In this document: positions 1 through 9,257 of the stretch, piece by piece
Layout of the letters: every line of letters begins with the position of its first letter
Position numbering within the stretch: the stretch's first letter is position 1
Origin: Pseudomonadota bacterium
GTDB lineage: Bacteria > Bdellovibrionota_B > Oligoflexia > Oligoflexales > CAIYRB01
Assembly (NCBI GenBank): GCA_026390445.1
Contig: JAPLFX010000007.1
Location: 1-37,180 of the forward strand
Direction: 5' to 3'
Length of the DNA: 37,180 nucleotides
The notes under the pieces: generated by a model
Databases searched by the model: none
Told to the model about the DNA's origin: nothing
What the model saw: the letters and a program-made list of their open reading frames with translations, nothing else
Translations under genes and position numbers: made by a program

Positions 1-290
1 ATGGCAAAGACCGAAAACCAGCTGCTGGTGTTTTCGACCATAAAGGTCAGGACAAAGGGGGAGTCGGCGTCGACTAGAGCGCCGGTGATCGCCACGACTG
101 AGCAGCTGCGAATGGCCAACTCAGAGAGCATCCCAGAGACAATGAAACCGCCGAGTCCAGCGCTTAAGAAGACATAGAGCCCATTGATCCCGGACGACAC
201 GGCGACCATGCCGACGGTCAGGACTAAACAAAATGAATAGATACCTGGCTTGGTGAAGGACAGCCCGCGGTTAACGCTTGGGTAGTACAT
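1..290 (-). CDS. DUF58 family protein, N-terminal part (cut by window edge)
   Basis: The frame stays open from an ATG at 290 to the left edge, giving 96 codons of N-terminus. It begins MYYPSVNRGLSFTKPG, then shows two hydrophobic stretches (about residues 17-35 and 38-55) and a segment containing VDADSPFVLTFMVENTSSW, which matches the way DUF58 proteins start: two membrane helices followed by a beta-rich domain with a 'tvxN' strand. DUF58 genes usually follow a MoxR ATPase gene, and here the start lies 3 bases after the moxR-like stop, which indicates one transcription unit. The family is thought to work with MoxR chaperones on cell-envelope functions; the exact role is unknown. The C-terminal domain is outside the window. 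Confidence 0.72.
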   Translation of the reverse strand, partial: MYYPSVNRGLSFTKPGIYSFCLVLTVGMVAVSSGINGLYVFLSAGLGGFIVSGMLSELAIRSCSVVAITGALVDADSPFVLTFMVENTSSWFSVFA

Positions 291-293
291 GGG

Positions 294-1247
294 CTACTGG
301 ACATCCACCTTGATAAGAAGATCGCCAATGGCGGCCTCCGCCGACGTCGTCGGCTGGGCCACCACGCGGTGCGCTAGGCATGGGACGGCTAGGGCCTGAA
401 GATCATCGGGTGTGACGAAATCACGTTGCTGATACAAGGCATAGGCGCGGGCCATGCGCATCCAGATGACGCCGCCGCGTGTCGAGACGCCGACTCTTAA
501 GCCACCGGAGGTGCGCGACTGGTCGATCAGGCGTTTGGCGTAGCTGGCGACGCGCTCGGAGATGTGAACGGTCTCGACGAGGTCTTGAAGCTGCTTTAAC
601 TCGGCTAGCTGCATGACGCCGGCTGGCACCGAGGCGAGCGGGTCGCGGACGGCCGCGCGCAGGATGTCGAGTTCGCGCTGTTCGCTGGGATAGCCCATCT
701 TGAGCTTGGCCGAAAAGCGGTCAAGTTGGGACTCGGGAAGCTCGTAGGTGCCGACGCTTTCGGTGGGGTTTTGCGCGGCAAAGACGATAAAGGGCTGCGG
801 CAGAGGATAGGTCTTGTGGTCGATGGTGACGCAGCCTTCCGCCATCGCTTCGAGCAGGGCGGATTGGGTCCGAGGCGAGGCGCGGTTTAGCTCGTCGGCA
901 AGGAGCACTTGGGTGAAGATGGGACCGGGATGAAAGACAAAGGACTTTTGGTCGTTGTCGTAGACTTCTACCCCAAGGACGTCTGCGGGTAGAAGGTCGC
1001 TGGTAAACTGAACCCGCGTCATGCCGAGTCCGAGTAGTTTTGCCAGGGCTTTGATAAAGGTGGTCTTGCCGACTCCAGGCACGTCTTCGAGGAGGACGTG
1101 ACCTTGGGCGAGCAGCGCGCAAAGCATAACATCGGCCACCTTGCCCTTGTCATCGACGTGGCGGCGAAGCTCGTCGGCCAACTGCTTTAGGGCGGTTAGG
1201 GCGCTGTGATGCGGGGCGAGGGATTGGCTGCGGGGGGCTGCATTCAT
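294..1247 (-). CDS. MoxR family AAA+ ATPase
   Basis: This is an AAA+ chaperone-like ATPase of the MoxR/RavA clade, 317 residues from the ATG at 1247. Walker A is VPGVGKTT (about residues 56-63) and Walker B is LLADE (115-119), followed by NRASPRTQSALLEAM and the sensor region FAAQNPTE, all typical of MoxR. The family's usual length is about 310-330 residues, which favours the ATG at 1247 over upstream TTG (1310) and ATG (1283) starts that would add a non-conserved tail; none of the three has a strong ribosome binding site. The next gene downstream is a DUF58 protein, the standard partner. MoxR proteins remodel or activate substrate proteins, often ones carrying von Willebrand factor A domains; no substrate can be named here. 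The opposite lipoprotein gene is divergent, with about 245 bases of AT-rich sequence between them. Confidence 0.93.
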   Translation of the reverse strand: MNAAPRSQSLAPHHSALTALKQLADELRRHVDDKGKVADVMLCALLAQGHVLLEDVPGVGKTTFIKALAKLLGLGMTRVQFTSDLLPADVLGVEVYDNDQKSFVFHPGPIFTQVLLADELNRASPRTQSALLEAMAEGCVTIDHKTYPLPQPFIVFAAQNPTESVGTYELPESQLDRFSAKLKMGYPSEQRELDILRAAVRDPLASVPAGVMQLAELKQLQDLVETVHISERVASYAKRLIDQSRTSGGLRVGVSTRGGVIWMRMARAYALYQQRDFVTPDDLQALAVPCLAHRVVAQPTTSAEAAIGDLLIKVDVQ

Positions 1248-1493
1248 CCTATTAGTTTGACCTGCCTGGTCCGGAAAGTACATGGAGCGGGCTGCACAAA
1301 AGCTTGTCAAGGCGCCTGGGGTTTTGACAATGGATGCGCCGGCCTGAGCCTTCTCAGGTCCTGGGGTTTTGGTAAGTTGCTGAAAATAAACATCATAATA
1401 ATATTCGAGGCGACTTGTAAAAATTGGCCTGATCTTTGCTTCGTAAGGCCCAGACGGTTCCGATGATGTTGATGCTGAAGTTGGAGATGGGCC

Positions 1494-4241
1494 ATGAGTA
1501 GATCAGTCATAGTAGGTGGTTTAGCAGTCGTGGTATTTGCCGCAGGTTTCGGCTGTACCAAGACATCAAGCCAAAGCTTGGCGGTGGTCGCCAATAATTT
1601 GGTAATGAGCGGTATCGCCGTTGATGCCAATTCGGCCCCGGTAGCGGGTGCTACGATCACCGCCGAACAAGACTCCACGGTCCTAGCGACCACGGACGCG
1701 AGCGGTGCGTTTAGCATCTCGATGACCAGACCGCAGGTTGCCCAGATCGGCAACACGATGGATCATCAGCGCTTATCCTTTGTTTTATATATCCGCCAGG
1801 CCAGCCAGAATCTGTATGCGGCAACGGCTCCGATCAGTCTTTCCGACATCGGTGCGAAGAACCTCGGCAGCATCACGGTTGGGACTGCTGGAGGCTATAG
1901 TGGCAAGGTTCTTCTGGCTCATGCCGGACAAATCAAAGGTGCTTCTGGCGACAGCCGCGTCTATATTGGCCCGGTCCAGGCCACAGTCAAGACAGACGGC
2001 AGCTTTAGCGCGGATAAGGTGCCTGCTGGCAAGCTGCCGCTGACGGTCACTGCAGCCGGTATGCACGCCTTTTACGATCAAATAGAGCTCAGCTCGGGCG
2101 CTCCCCAGGTGCGTGCCGATCCCATTATATTGTTTAGCGGAACGGGTCCTGATGGCATCGTGATGGAAAAGGCAGGCGCTACGTTGGCTGAATTGGTCAA
2201 GGGTGGCCACCCAACATCTAAGCGCTTTGCGGTACACCCGGCTGACCAGACTGCTTACGTACGGTTTAGTGCCGATCAGTCTAGACTTCAAGCGCTAGGG
2301 ACTCAAGAGCGGCTGGTTGCCGCCGGTAAGACTATTGGCACGGCCAATCTGGTGGCTCCTAGTGCAGTGCAGAGCTCCTCGCCCGTTGGGAACGGCTCTA
2401 ATCCAGCGGCCTCCACTCCAGCTGCGTCCACTCCGGCAACTATCTCAAGTCCAGGTGTGTCGCAGACCGATATGCCTTGGTACCCGGTGTCGCAGGATAT
2501 TGACTTCGACTTCCCGCAAAGCGGCGGGCAGGTCCTCTACTATCAATTTGCCGACAGCACAAAAATGCAGGCTAGCTCGATCTACCAGGCCGGAGTGAAT
2601 GTCGACCCCTTCGCGGATTCTGACGGCTTTGTGATCGGAGACGGTAGCGGTTCTAGCCCAACGTCCAGGGTTAAGCTCAGCATTCATGTACCGTCGGCTG
2701 CGGTTAGCATGCGTTTTGCGCAGGACGATGTGTCGATTGGCAACGCGTTCTGGCGTCCGATCGACAGCAGTGCGATCTTTGACTTTCTGCCGAGCTCGAC
2801 TGATCCTGGCACCGGTAGCACGGCCTTGGCTCGCGAGTTGTTCTGTCAGTTCCAAGATGCTTACGGTCACACGAGTGGCTTGTACCATGCCACGACGACT
2901 CTGAATCTCTTTCCTGGTTTAGGGCTTAAGCTGGGTGATGGGTCTGGGTTTTTGTCGACTCAGGTGGTTCCCGTTAGTATCAATCTGCCACCCGGTGCGA
3001 CGAAGATGCGGATTAACGAAAGTATCGATTTGATCAAGAACGGCCTATGGCAAACTGCGAGTCCTACAGCACAGTTCCTGTTCGTGCCGCAGCAAGATCC
3101 GCTTAATCTGTTCTACTATGTCGCTGGAAACCGCGACGTCTGCATCCAAGTTGAAGACGACAACGCCTTTATCAGTCAGGTATCCTGCCAAAAGGTCAAT
3201 ATTGATCTATTCGCTATGCCGGCTCCTGGATTCCAGATCAATGGCGGCGCACCAACATCGACCAGCCGACTGGTCACTCTTCAGATCAACGTTCCGCCAA
3301 AAGCCTTGGAAATGCGCATCTTTGAGAATGCTCCCGCCAACGGTGTGAACAACAACGGATCCATCAGCGTGATCACCGTCGGTGGAGCCGTGTCCACGGT
3401 TGCGGAGAGAACCTGGTTAGCAGCGACGAGTCAGGCGACCTTCACATTTAGCTCGTCGGGGACCAAGGCCTTATTTCTCCAGTTTCGTACCAAGGGTGGG
3501 CTGATTAGCTCGGCCTACGAACAAAATATCACCGTCGTCCCCTTTATTGAAACCTACGGGCGGACCTATTTCACCGTCGATAACTTGCCGGTGAGCGCTG
3601 TGGCGCCTACGGTGATCGACGGGGTCCTTTCGATTGATATCTTTAACCTGCCTGAATCGGCGATTAAAGTCGGCATTGCCGTCGTCACCAACTCAGGAGC
3701 AAACGCCATCAATCAGGCTGCGATCAGCAACCTGACCAACGGCGCGATCACCCAGAACTGGCGCGATCCTTACAGCCACCAGGTCTTCTCTCTACAAAAC
3801 ACCGGTGGACCGAAAACCATCGCCGTACAGTTTATGAATAGCGATGGTGATCTTAGCGGCGTCATGTATCAAAATATCTTTTTTGATCCTTTCCCGGCTG
3901 GGACAGTCAACCTAGCTTTGGGTAGCGGCACGGTGGTGGCTAATGCCGGTGGTAACGTCGCCAGTGTGAACCTCGCGATGAGCGCGCCGCAATCGTTGAT
4001 CGCTAAGGAAATGCGGTTCTCGGCGGTCCCGCTCGGAAGCCCAGCTAACTTTGGCGATCACCTGCCTTATGCTCCTACCCACGTCCTGAACTTTCCCGTC
4101 GTCGGGACAGGCACGGTGCAGTACACCATTTGGGCGCAGTTAAATGACATCAATGGGAATGTGAGCTCTGTTTATAGTCAGAACATCTCTCTCACGATTC
4201 CACCGGTGGTTCCGCCTGTCGGTACTGGCTCTGGAACCTAA
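1494..4241 (+). CDS. Large repeat-containing lipoprotein, likely surface or periplasmic
   Basis: 915 residues. The ATG at 1494 has GGAG seven bases upstream. The N-terminus MSRSVIVGGLAVVVFAAGFGC ends in a cysteine at position 21 that fits a somewhat relaxed lipobox, so I infer a lipoprotein. Residues about 38-80 (SGIAVDANSAPVAGATITAEQD) look like a carboxypeptidase-regulatory-like beta domain. A Ser/Thr/Pro/Ala linker (AASTPAASTPA, near 305) follows. From about residue 370 there are five related units starting near 370, 472, 570, 682 and 798, each with a GxGSG or NGGAP turn, a V-x-L-x-I-x-VP strand, an A-xx-MR motif and an 'LFxQFxDxxGxxS' strand. This resembles Ig-like repeats of bacterial surface proteins. 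A binding or adhesion role is plausible but not shown. It converges on the acyltransferase gene with only 7 bases between stops. Confidence 0.8.
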   Translation: MSRSVIVGGLAVVVFAAGFGCTKTSSQSLAVVANNLVMSGIAVDANSAPVAGATITAEQDSTVLATTDASGAFSISMTRPQVAQIGNTMDHQRLSFVLYIRQASQNLYAATAPISLSDIGAKNLGSITVGTAGGYSGKVLLAHAGQIKGASGDSRVYIGPVQATVKTDGSFSADKVPAGKLPLTVTAAGMHAFYDQIELSSGAPQVRADPIILFSGTGPDGIVMEKAGATLAELVKGGHPTSKRFAVHPADQTAYVRFSADQSRLQALGTQERLVAAGKTIGTANLVAPSAVQSSSPVGNGSNPAASTPAASTPATISSPGVSQTDMPWYPVSQDIDFDFPQSGGQVLYYQFADSTKMQASSIYQAGVNVDPFADSDGFVIGDGSGSSPTSRVKLSIHVPSAAVSMRFAQDDVSIGNAFWRPIDSSAIFDFLPSSTDPGTGSTALARELFCQFQDAYGHTSGLYHATTTLNLFPGLGLKLGDGSGFLSTQVVPVSINLPPGATKMRINESIDLIKNGLWQTASPTAQFLFVPQQDPLNLFYYVAGNRDVCIQVEDDNAFISQVSCQKVNIDLFAMPAPGFQINGGAPTSTSRLVTLQINVPPKALEMRIFENAPANGVNNNGSISVITVGGAVSTVAERTWLAATSQATFTFSSSGTKALFLQFRTKGGLISSAYEQNITVVPFIETYGRTYFTVDNLPVSAVAPTVIDGVLSIDIFNLPESAIKVGIAVVTNSGANAINQAAISNLTNGAITQNWRDPYSHQVFSLQNTGGPKTIAVQFMNSDGDLSGVMYQNIFFDPFPAGTVNLALGSGTVVANAGGNVASVNLAMSAPQSLIAKEMRFSAVPLGSPANFGDHLPYAPTHVLNFPVVGTGTVQYTIWAQLNDINGNVSSVYSQNISLTIPPVVPPVGTGSGT

Positions 4242-4248
4242 GGAAGTC

Positions 4249-5394
4249 TCACCTCTTGGCCGCCTTTTGCTGGGCGGCCGCTGTTCGCGCCGAGGCCAGA
4301 CGATTGAAGTAAAGGCGACTGGGTTCTTCGACCCAGCGAAAGGTCTGGGCGGAGACCAGGATCACGCCGCACATGAACACCAGTGTTAGGGCATCTAGGA
4401 CATAGGGATTGGCAAACCATTTGAGCAAGGTTTGGAACTGTTCGGGAGATAGCCGCGACTCTATAACCCGGTTCAATCTGCCTACCCAAATGGCTAGCTG
4501 CGTCACTAAAAAATTGTGCACCATATAGATGGAAAAGGACCAGGTGCCGAGGGCCTGGAAAGGATGTTTGGTCAGCAGTTGCGACAACCGACCTTGGTCA
4601 TGGGCAAAGATAAAGACCGCCGCGGCAAAGACCAACGGTGAGGCATAGGACCAGGCACCGGCATAGCTTCCGCTAACAAAGGCGATAACCGCGACGACGA
4701 TCGCGACTTCCCAGGCGGTTGCGGCGGCGAGGGGGTGCTGTCCCCAGCGCAGGTAGCAGCGGTGGACGATGATGCCTAAGAAGAATCCGTATAGGCCTCG
4801 GACAAAGCCTAAGCGAAACGTCGTATCCATGAATTCGGTCGAATGGGTCATTAAGACGGTCGCTGCGGCGATGCTGATGACCAGACTAGCGGTGACGAGC
4901 GCGCGCGGTAGTCGCATGAGCACGGCAGCAAAGACCATGTAGGCCCAGAATTCGGCGCTGATACTCCAACTCGGGCCGTTCCACGTCAGCTCGCTGGTGA
5001 GGCCCATCGAGTGCAACAGGAACACGTTAGCCACCAAGCTGGACCATGATACTGCTCCAGTAAATGGGATCGTCTTTGGCACCAGGTGGAAGACCTGAAT
5101 AGCTGCAGCTTTAAACGCGTTTTCGCCAAAATAGGCGGCCAGCACGGCCATGTGCAGAGGCCAAAGGCGGCCAAAGCGGCGAATGAGAAAGGTCGTGAAG
5201 TCTGCCTTCGTTTGCAGTCGGCCAACATAGGCTTGGGCCATGACGAATCCGCTGAGCACGAAGAAGAAGTCGACGAAGAGAAAGCTCCCTCGCGCAAACG
5301 CCGATACGCCGAAGTGGCTTTGAAAGCCCAGGTGATAGAGCGCAACTAAGATCGCACATAGGCCGCGCCAACTATCGAGGGATTTAAAGCGCAT
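4249..5394 (-). CDS. Acyltransferase 3 family membrane protein (OafA/YrhL type)
   Basis: An integral-membrane O-acyltransferase of 381 residues from the ATG at 5394; upstream starts exist but add a basic, non-conserved extension. The N-terminus KSLDSWRGLCAILVALYHLG contains the family's Arg-x10-His signature (R10 and H21), and FFFVLSGFVM is the usual motif of the next helices. About ten hydrophobic segments follow, and the C-terminus (FRWVEEPSRLYF) matches the family's last helix and tail. Members transfer acetyl or other acyl groups across the inner membrane onto lipopolysaccharide, exopolysaccharide or peptidoglycan. The position next to a polysaccharide export gene suggests modification of an exported glycan; the acceptor is not known. 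It is transcribed away from the export gene, with a roughly 260-base divergent region between them. Confidence 0.92.
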   Translation of the reverse strand: MRFKSLDSWRGLCAILVALYHLGFQSHFGVSAFARGSFLFVDFFFVLSGFVMAQAYVGRLQTKADFTTFLIRRFGRLWPLHMAVLAAYFGENAFKAAAIQVFHLVPKTIPFTGAVSWSSLVANVFLLHSMGLTSELTWNGPSWSISAEFWAYMVFAAVLMRLPRALVTASLVISIAAATVLMTHSTEFMDTTFRLGFVRGLYGFFLGIIVHRCYLRWGQHPLAAATAWEVAIVVAVIAFVSGSYAGAWSYASPLVFAAAVFIFAHDQGRLSQLLTKHPFQALGTWSFSIYMVHNFLVTQLAIWVGRLNRVIESRLSPEQFQTLLKWFANPYVLDALTLVFMCGVILVSAQTFRWVEEPSRLYFNRLASARTAAAQQKAAKR

Positions 5395-5559
5395 CGTGAG
5401 CCATGTGGATGTGGGGTGTGGGCGAGCCGGACAGCAGCTGGTGCGGTGGCGTATGGATAGGACCATTATAGCCCTGGTGCGTTGACCAAAGCCATGGCTG
5501 CGCCTGGTGGTGGCCACGGATTTAATACAGCCATCGCTAGCTAGGCAGATTGGGCCCAG

Positions 5560-5587
5560 TTGCGCTCGGGGGGTTGCAGAGTATAAT
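5560..5587 (+). promoter_or_regulatory. Candidate sigma-70 promoter of the export lipoprotein gene
   Basis: TTGCGC at 5560-5565 and a perfect TATAAT at 5582-5587 are separated by 16 bases. The predicted start of transcription is near 5594, about 59 bases before the ATG at 5653. This is one of the best-looking promoters in the window. Confidence 0.6.
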
Positions 5588-5652
5588 GGTGGTTATGCCC
5601 TCCATCGCAATGTCCCGGTTCTCGGGGCGTACCGCCATCCCTGGTTGCTTGC

Positions 5653-6282
5653 ATGACGACGCTGACTCAACACGGTCTGATCCATCACCTTAAGCGCATG
5701 ACTTGGTTGTCCGTCATGTTGTTGGTCGCTGCGTGTACGCGTCCCATGGCCACTGAAGATATCGACACCCTTGCCAAAGGTGGCACCTTCGATCGCGTTG
5801 GCGATTACAAGATCGGACCCGGTGACGCCTTAACCATCAAAGTCTACGGCGAGGAGTCTTTGTCCGGCGATTACGTCGTCGCGCCATCGGGCATGGTGCA
5901 GATGCCCTTGATCGGCTTTATTCAAGCGCAGGGATTGACCCAGGTGCAGCTAGCCCAGAAGGTGGAGCAGCAGCTGAGGTCCTTTGTCCGAGAAGCTCGG
6001 GTCGCCATCAGTGTGACCGATGCCTTGAGCTTTGAGGTGTATTTTTCTGGTGAAGTGGCCACGCGGGGTGCGCGTCTTCTGAAGGGACGAACCACCTTGC
6101 TACAAGGTGTGATCCTCGCCGGCGGTTTGACCGAATTTGCCGCGGGGCAGATCTACCTGATCCGACGGGTCGGAGATCATGACGTCAAGCGCTACGTCAC
6201 GAGTTATAAAGACCTCTTGCGCGGTCGCAAAGGCGTCGATTTTTATTACCTGGAACGCGGTGATATCATCCACGCCGAGTGA
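5653..6282 (+). CDS. Short Wza-type polysaccharide export lipoprotein
   Basis: 209 residues. A signal peptide ends in LLVAAC with the lipobox cysteine at 28, so an outer-membrane or periplasmic lipoprotein is expected. Residues about 51-125 (YKIGPGDALTIKVYGEESLSG and onward, with MPLIGFIQAQGLTQ) are a polysaccharide export (Poly_export) domain. The following segment (VYFSGEVATRG, LLQGVILAGGL) is a single SLBB-like domain. Full Wza proteins are about 380 residues and end in an amphipathic helix that spans the outer membrane; this protein stops soon after the first SLBB domain, so it probably needs another protein to cross the outer membrane. The neighbouring beta-barrel genes on the other strand are candidates. 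An alternative start at ATG 5698 would also leave a complete signal peptide. No clear ribosome binding site is seen at either start. Confidence 0.88.
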   Translation: MTTLTQHGLIHHLKRMTWLSVMLLVAACTRPMATEDIDTLAKGGTFDRVGDYKIGPGDALTIKVYGEESLSGDYVVAPSGMVQMPLIGFIQAQGLTQVQLAQKVEQQLRSFVREARVAISVTDALSFEVYFSGEVATRGARLLKGRTTLLQGVILAGGLTEFAAGQIYLIRRVGDHDVKRYVTSYKDLLRGRKGVDFYYLERGDIIHAE

Positions 6283-6287
6283 GCAAT

Positions 6288-7808
6288 CTACGGCCGCAAC
6301 TCGATGGCGGCGAAGATCGCCATGCGCTGCTCAATCGTTTGTGATGGGCGTCCGGTCTCACGCGCACTGTAGGCGAAGGTGGCGGTGACAAACCAGTTGT
6401 CGGCGATGCGGTCGCTGAGACGGGTTTTGATTTCAGCGCCGGAGAGTTGCCGGGTGGTGTTGCTGCCGAAGGGCTGAACTTGCGCCAGTAGGTACTGGAT
6501 ATCGGCGTTGATGGCCCAGTCTGCGCCGAGATGCTGCTCGGCAAAGGCACCGAGGCCGAGCTTTGCCGTGCTATGGTCGCTTTCGTAGTCAGGACTAGGC
6601 TGGGGCCTGGCCTCATAGAGGGCGAGCGCACTGACGCCGATGACTTCGGCGCCGGAGTCGATGGCTTTGAGCGGTTGGCGTAGTTCGATCTCATGGCGTT
6701 GAAATGCTGCGCGGTTTTGGTCGCGCAGGTAGGCTGAGCGTCCGATCAGCCAACCTGGCCAGCCGCCTTCGACATAGGTGCGGTCTTGCAGTAAACCAAG
6801 GGCATTGGAGGTTAAGGGGACGGTGGTTAAAAGGGCCTGACGGTCGGTGCCAGCGCCAAGCCATAGTTGGTTTTTAACTCGTAGTCGCAGTCGCGCGTCG
6901 CCTAGGTAGTGCTGGTCAGCGCTGGTCAAGTATCCCAGGTGCGCGGTTAGGTTGACGCGGTTGCCGAAGGTGTGGTCCGCTCCGACGAGGAATTCATCGG
7001 TGTTTAGCGTCGATTTGTCGTAGCTCAGCTCTCGGATCAGGTGATGATGCCAGGAGGCATCGAGGACACCATGGTAGCTGAGGCCGGTCGACAGTCGCTG
7101 CAACTCGTCGGTGATAGCAAAGCCTTCGAGGTCGGTGCTAAACATGGCGGCGCTTTGCACCTGGACTTTGGTCTCAGTCTTACCGCTAGCGGCGCGTAGT
7201 CGTTGCACCAAGTCTTTGCCGTGATCGATCGAGCGGCGATACTCCGGCGGCGTGTCGGTAAAATCGGCACTATCTAGGTCATGCTGAGCTTGCTCAAGGC
7301 GGCCTTCCCAAATGTAGCTGTAGAGATTTTCGATCTCCTCGGCGTACGCGGAACGAACCAGGCGCAGGTAGCTGGCGTAGAACGAACGACCTTCGATAAA
7401 ATCACCATGGCGCACCAGCGCCCGGGCCAGGGCGAGGTAGACTTGGGGTTCGTCGCGGTAGGTCGGATCGCCGGAATCGAATTTGGCCTTTAGATTGGTA
7501 TAGGAGCCGATGTAGGCCTGGGTGATGTCGTTGCTTATGGCCTTGGGAGCGCCGGTGTTCGGGGCGACGGCGCGGATGTTGGCGACTGTTTTGTTCGCTC
7601 CTGGACCGACGGCGCGAAAGAAAGCCAACCACTGGATGGTCGCGGCCACTTCATTCGGGCAGCTCAGCAGCTTCGCCGCCTGAGCTTCGGTCTCGGGAGC
7701 GAGGCTCTGCGCGCTGTCGATAAGCGTTTGCAGTTCTCCCTTGCCGCAGGCGAGGGCCAAACTGGGCAGAAAGAGGCCGAGGCCGCACGCTAGCCAGGCA
7801 AATCGCAT
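6288..7808 (-). CDS. Exported protein with helical N-terminus and C-terminal beta-barrel, possibly glycan secretion
   Basis: 506 residues from the ATG at 7808 (a GTG at 7811 is also possible). The signal peptide is MRFAWLACGLGLFLPSLALA, cleaved near residue 20. Residues about 20-210 are helical and read like tetratricopeptide-style repeats (YLALARALVRHGDFIEGRSFYASYLRL). Residues about 220-505 alternate polar and hydrophobic strands with aromatic girdle residues (LNTDEFLVGADHTFGNRVNLTAHLGYL, WFVTATFAYSARETG), typical of an outer-membrane barrel. The repeat-plus-barrel plan resembles BcsC, PgaA, PelB or YaiO-like proteins that export polysaccharide. I cannot assign a named family. It is last in a minus-strand series after a GH9 cellulase and another barrel protein, and it converges on the export lipoprotein gene with 5 bases between stops. 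Confidence 0.72.
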   Translation of the reverse strand: MRFAWLACGLGLFLPSLALACGKGELQTLIDSAQSLAPETEAQAAKLLSCPNEVAATIQWLAFFRAVGPGANKTVANIRAVAPNTGAPKAISNDITQAYIGSYTNLKAKFDSGDPTYRDEPQVYLALARALVRHGDFIEGRSFYASYLRLVRSAYAEEIENLYSYIWEGRLEQAQHDLDSADFTDTPPEYRRSIDHGKDLVQRLRAASGKTETKVQVQSAAMFSTDLEGFAITDELQRLSTGLSYHGVLDASWHHHLIRELSYDKSTLNTDEFLVGADHTFGNRVNLTAHLGYLTSADQHYLGDARLRLRVKNQLWLGAGTDRQALLTTVPLTSNALGLLQDRTYVEGGWPGWLIGRSAYLRDQNRAAFQRHEIELRQPLKAIDSGAEVIGVSALALYEARPQPSPDYESDHSTAKLGLGAFAEQHLGADWAINADIQYLLAQVQPFGSNTTRQLSGAEIKTRLSDRIADNWFVTATFAYSARETGRPSQTIEQRMAIFAAIELRP

Positions 7809-7899
7809 CACTGCGTAGTCTCACGAAAAAACATTAAAAAATAGACAGTTAAGCTATCAAGCCAGGATCGGCAAGGGAAGTCAACAGGAAACGTCTCGG

Positions 7900-9138
7900 C
7901 TAAAAGGTCCCCAGGACGCCAGCCTGTATTTGTCGAACGGTGTTGGTCACGCCGGTAAAACTGACTAAACGTGTGGCGGTATAAGATGCGGTCCAGGAAC
8001 AACTCGCCGATGGACGGCCTTTGCGGGCACCAGGAGAGCCCACCTGCAAGGCGTAGTTCACCCCAGCGGAGGACATCATGCGCATCTCGGCGGGCTGCTG
8101 CGACCCATAGCTGGCATGAGCGCCGAGGACTTGCTGCCTCGTCAGGGCGTGAGCCGTGGCAACGGTGTACCAATTGCTCGAAGAGTGTCGGGCGTCGTCG
8201 ATCTGCAGCCGGTGGGCACCTATGGTGTGAGTCCATTGCCTAAACGCGGCAGTCGCAGTGGCGTGAGCCTCAGCACTGGAGCTGATTTGACTATGGATGA
8301 CGCGTTGGATGGACGTGCTGAGCTGTTCGGAAAAGATGGGGCTGGACCGATGGTCCAGTTCAGCCTCTATCTTGAGCCGTTCTTCACCCGTATTGCGGCG
8401 CTCGGTGTCCTCTTTGAGCGATAGTTTAGCCACGCGGCTTGGCTGGTAGGCGGCATTGACCCCGGCATGGGTAAAGGTCTCCGGATCAAAGGTGCCTGTG
8501 TGCACGCCCCCTCCGACGATGCCCTGGAGCTTCAGGGTCTTTGAGCTGCTATGGGTCCAGCTGGCGTCGGCGATGTTGGCGACGTCTTTTTGATCAGCGG
8601 TGCGCGTCGTGTTGTTGAAGGCCAAGCCGTAGAGGTCGCCATCCAGTTGATAAGCATAGCTGGCGTCGATGGTTCTGGTGTGTAGCGATTGACCGGGTAC
8701 GAGGAGTTTGTTTTGTAGGTCGCGGCGACGCTGTAGCTGTTCAGCAACAGTGGTCGAGCAGCCCCAAGTGTCGCTGGTGGTGTAGCTCAGACTGGTTCCA
8801 AGCTTGTAGGAGTGCCGACCAGAGCGCCACTGCGCGCCAATGGCCCCCGTGGCTTCGGTGGGAGCGAGGTTTTTTTGCTCAGTCAGATGGGCCCGGCCGA
8901 GCACGCCTGTTGTATAGGTTTGGTCGCGCTCGGCATAGACATCGCGTAGCGCGAGCAGGCCCCGCTTGTCGTAGGTGAAGGGCGCACAATCCAGCAGCGG
9001 TGAGTCGTCGCTGGTGGCAACGACGTCGGCGCCGACCTCGGTCTCCACTGAGTTGACACCGGCGAGCGCCGTGGTGGCACAGCCTAGCAGCGCCGCAAGC
9101 TGCCCTGCGATCCATCTGCGAGCACGTGGACGCGTCAT
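7900..9138 (-). CDS. Predicted outer-membrane beta-barrel protein of unknown family
   Basis: 412 residues from the ATG at 9138; a TTG three codons upstream is the alternative. The N-terminus has a basic region and a hydrophobic core ending in TTALAG, which fits a signal peptide. The body is made of alternating strands rich in Ser, Thr, Tyr and His (HSYKLGTSLSYTTSDTWG, TIDASYAYQLDGDLYGLAFN, VAKLSLKEDTERRNTG), and the last residues QIQAGVLGTF end in a C-terminal phenylalanine, as expected for a substrate of the Bam machinery. I do not recognise a family. It sits between the GH9 cellulase (about 119 bases upstream) and the helical-repeat barrel protein (about 91 bases downstream), all on the minus strand, so a joint role in handling the same polysaccharide is likely but inferred. 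Confidence 0.65.
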   Translation of the reverse strand: MTRPRARRWIAGQLAALLGCATTALAGVNSVETEVGADVVATSDDSPLLDCAPFTYDKRGLLALRDVYAERDQTYTTGVLGRAHLTEQKNLAPTEATGAIGAQWRSGRHSYKLGTSLSYTTSDTWGCSTTVAEQLQRRRDLQNKLLVPGQSLHTRTIDASYAYQLDGDLYGLAFNNTTRTADQKDVANIADASWTHSSSKTLKLQGIVGGGVHTGTFDPETFTHAGVNAAYQPSRVAKLSLKEDTERRNTGEERLKIEAELDHRSSPIFSEQLSTSIQRVIHSQISSSAEAHATATAAFRQWTHTIGAHRLQIDDARHSSSNWYTVATAHALTRQQVLGAHASYGSQQPAEMRMMSSAGVNYALQVGSPGARKGRPSASCSWTASYTATRLVSFTGVTNTVRQIQAGVLGTF

Positions 9139-9257
9139 CAAGGTCAATGCATGGCCCTATCGTTGGCAGTCGTTCAGCACCTGGGTGTGGACTATGATAC
9201 ACCGACCAAGGGCGGCTTCGTGCGACGTCGTCTATTTATTGCCGAACACCCTGGGTC

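Noticed and set aside
1785-2888. Minus-strand frames opposite the 915-residue lipoprotein
   Set aside because: They are antisense to a coherent coding sequence with signal peptide and repeats and show no protein features.
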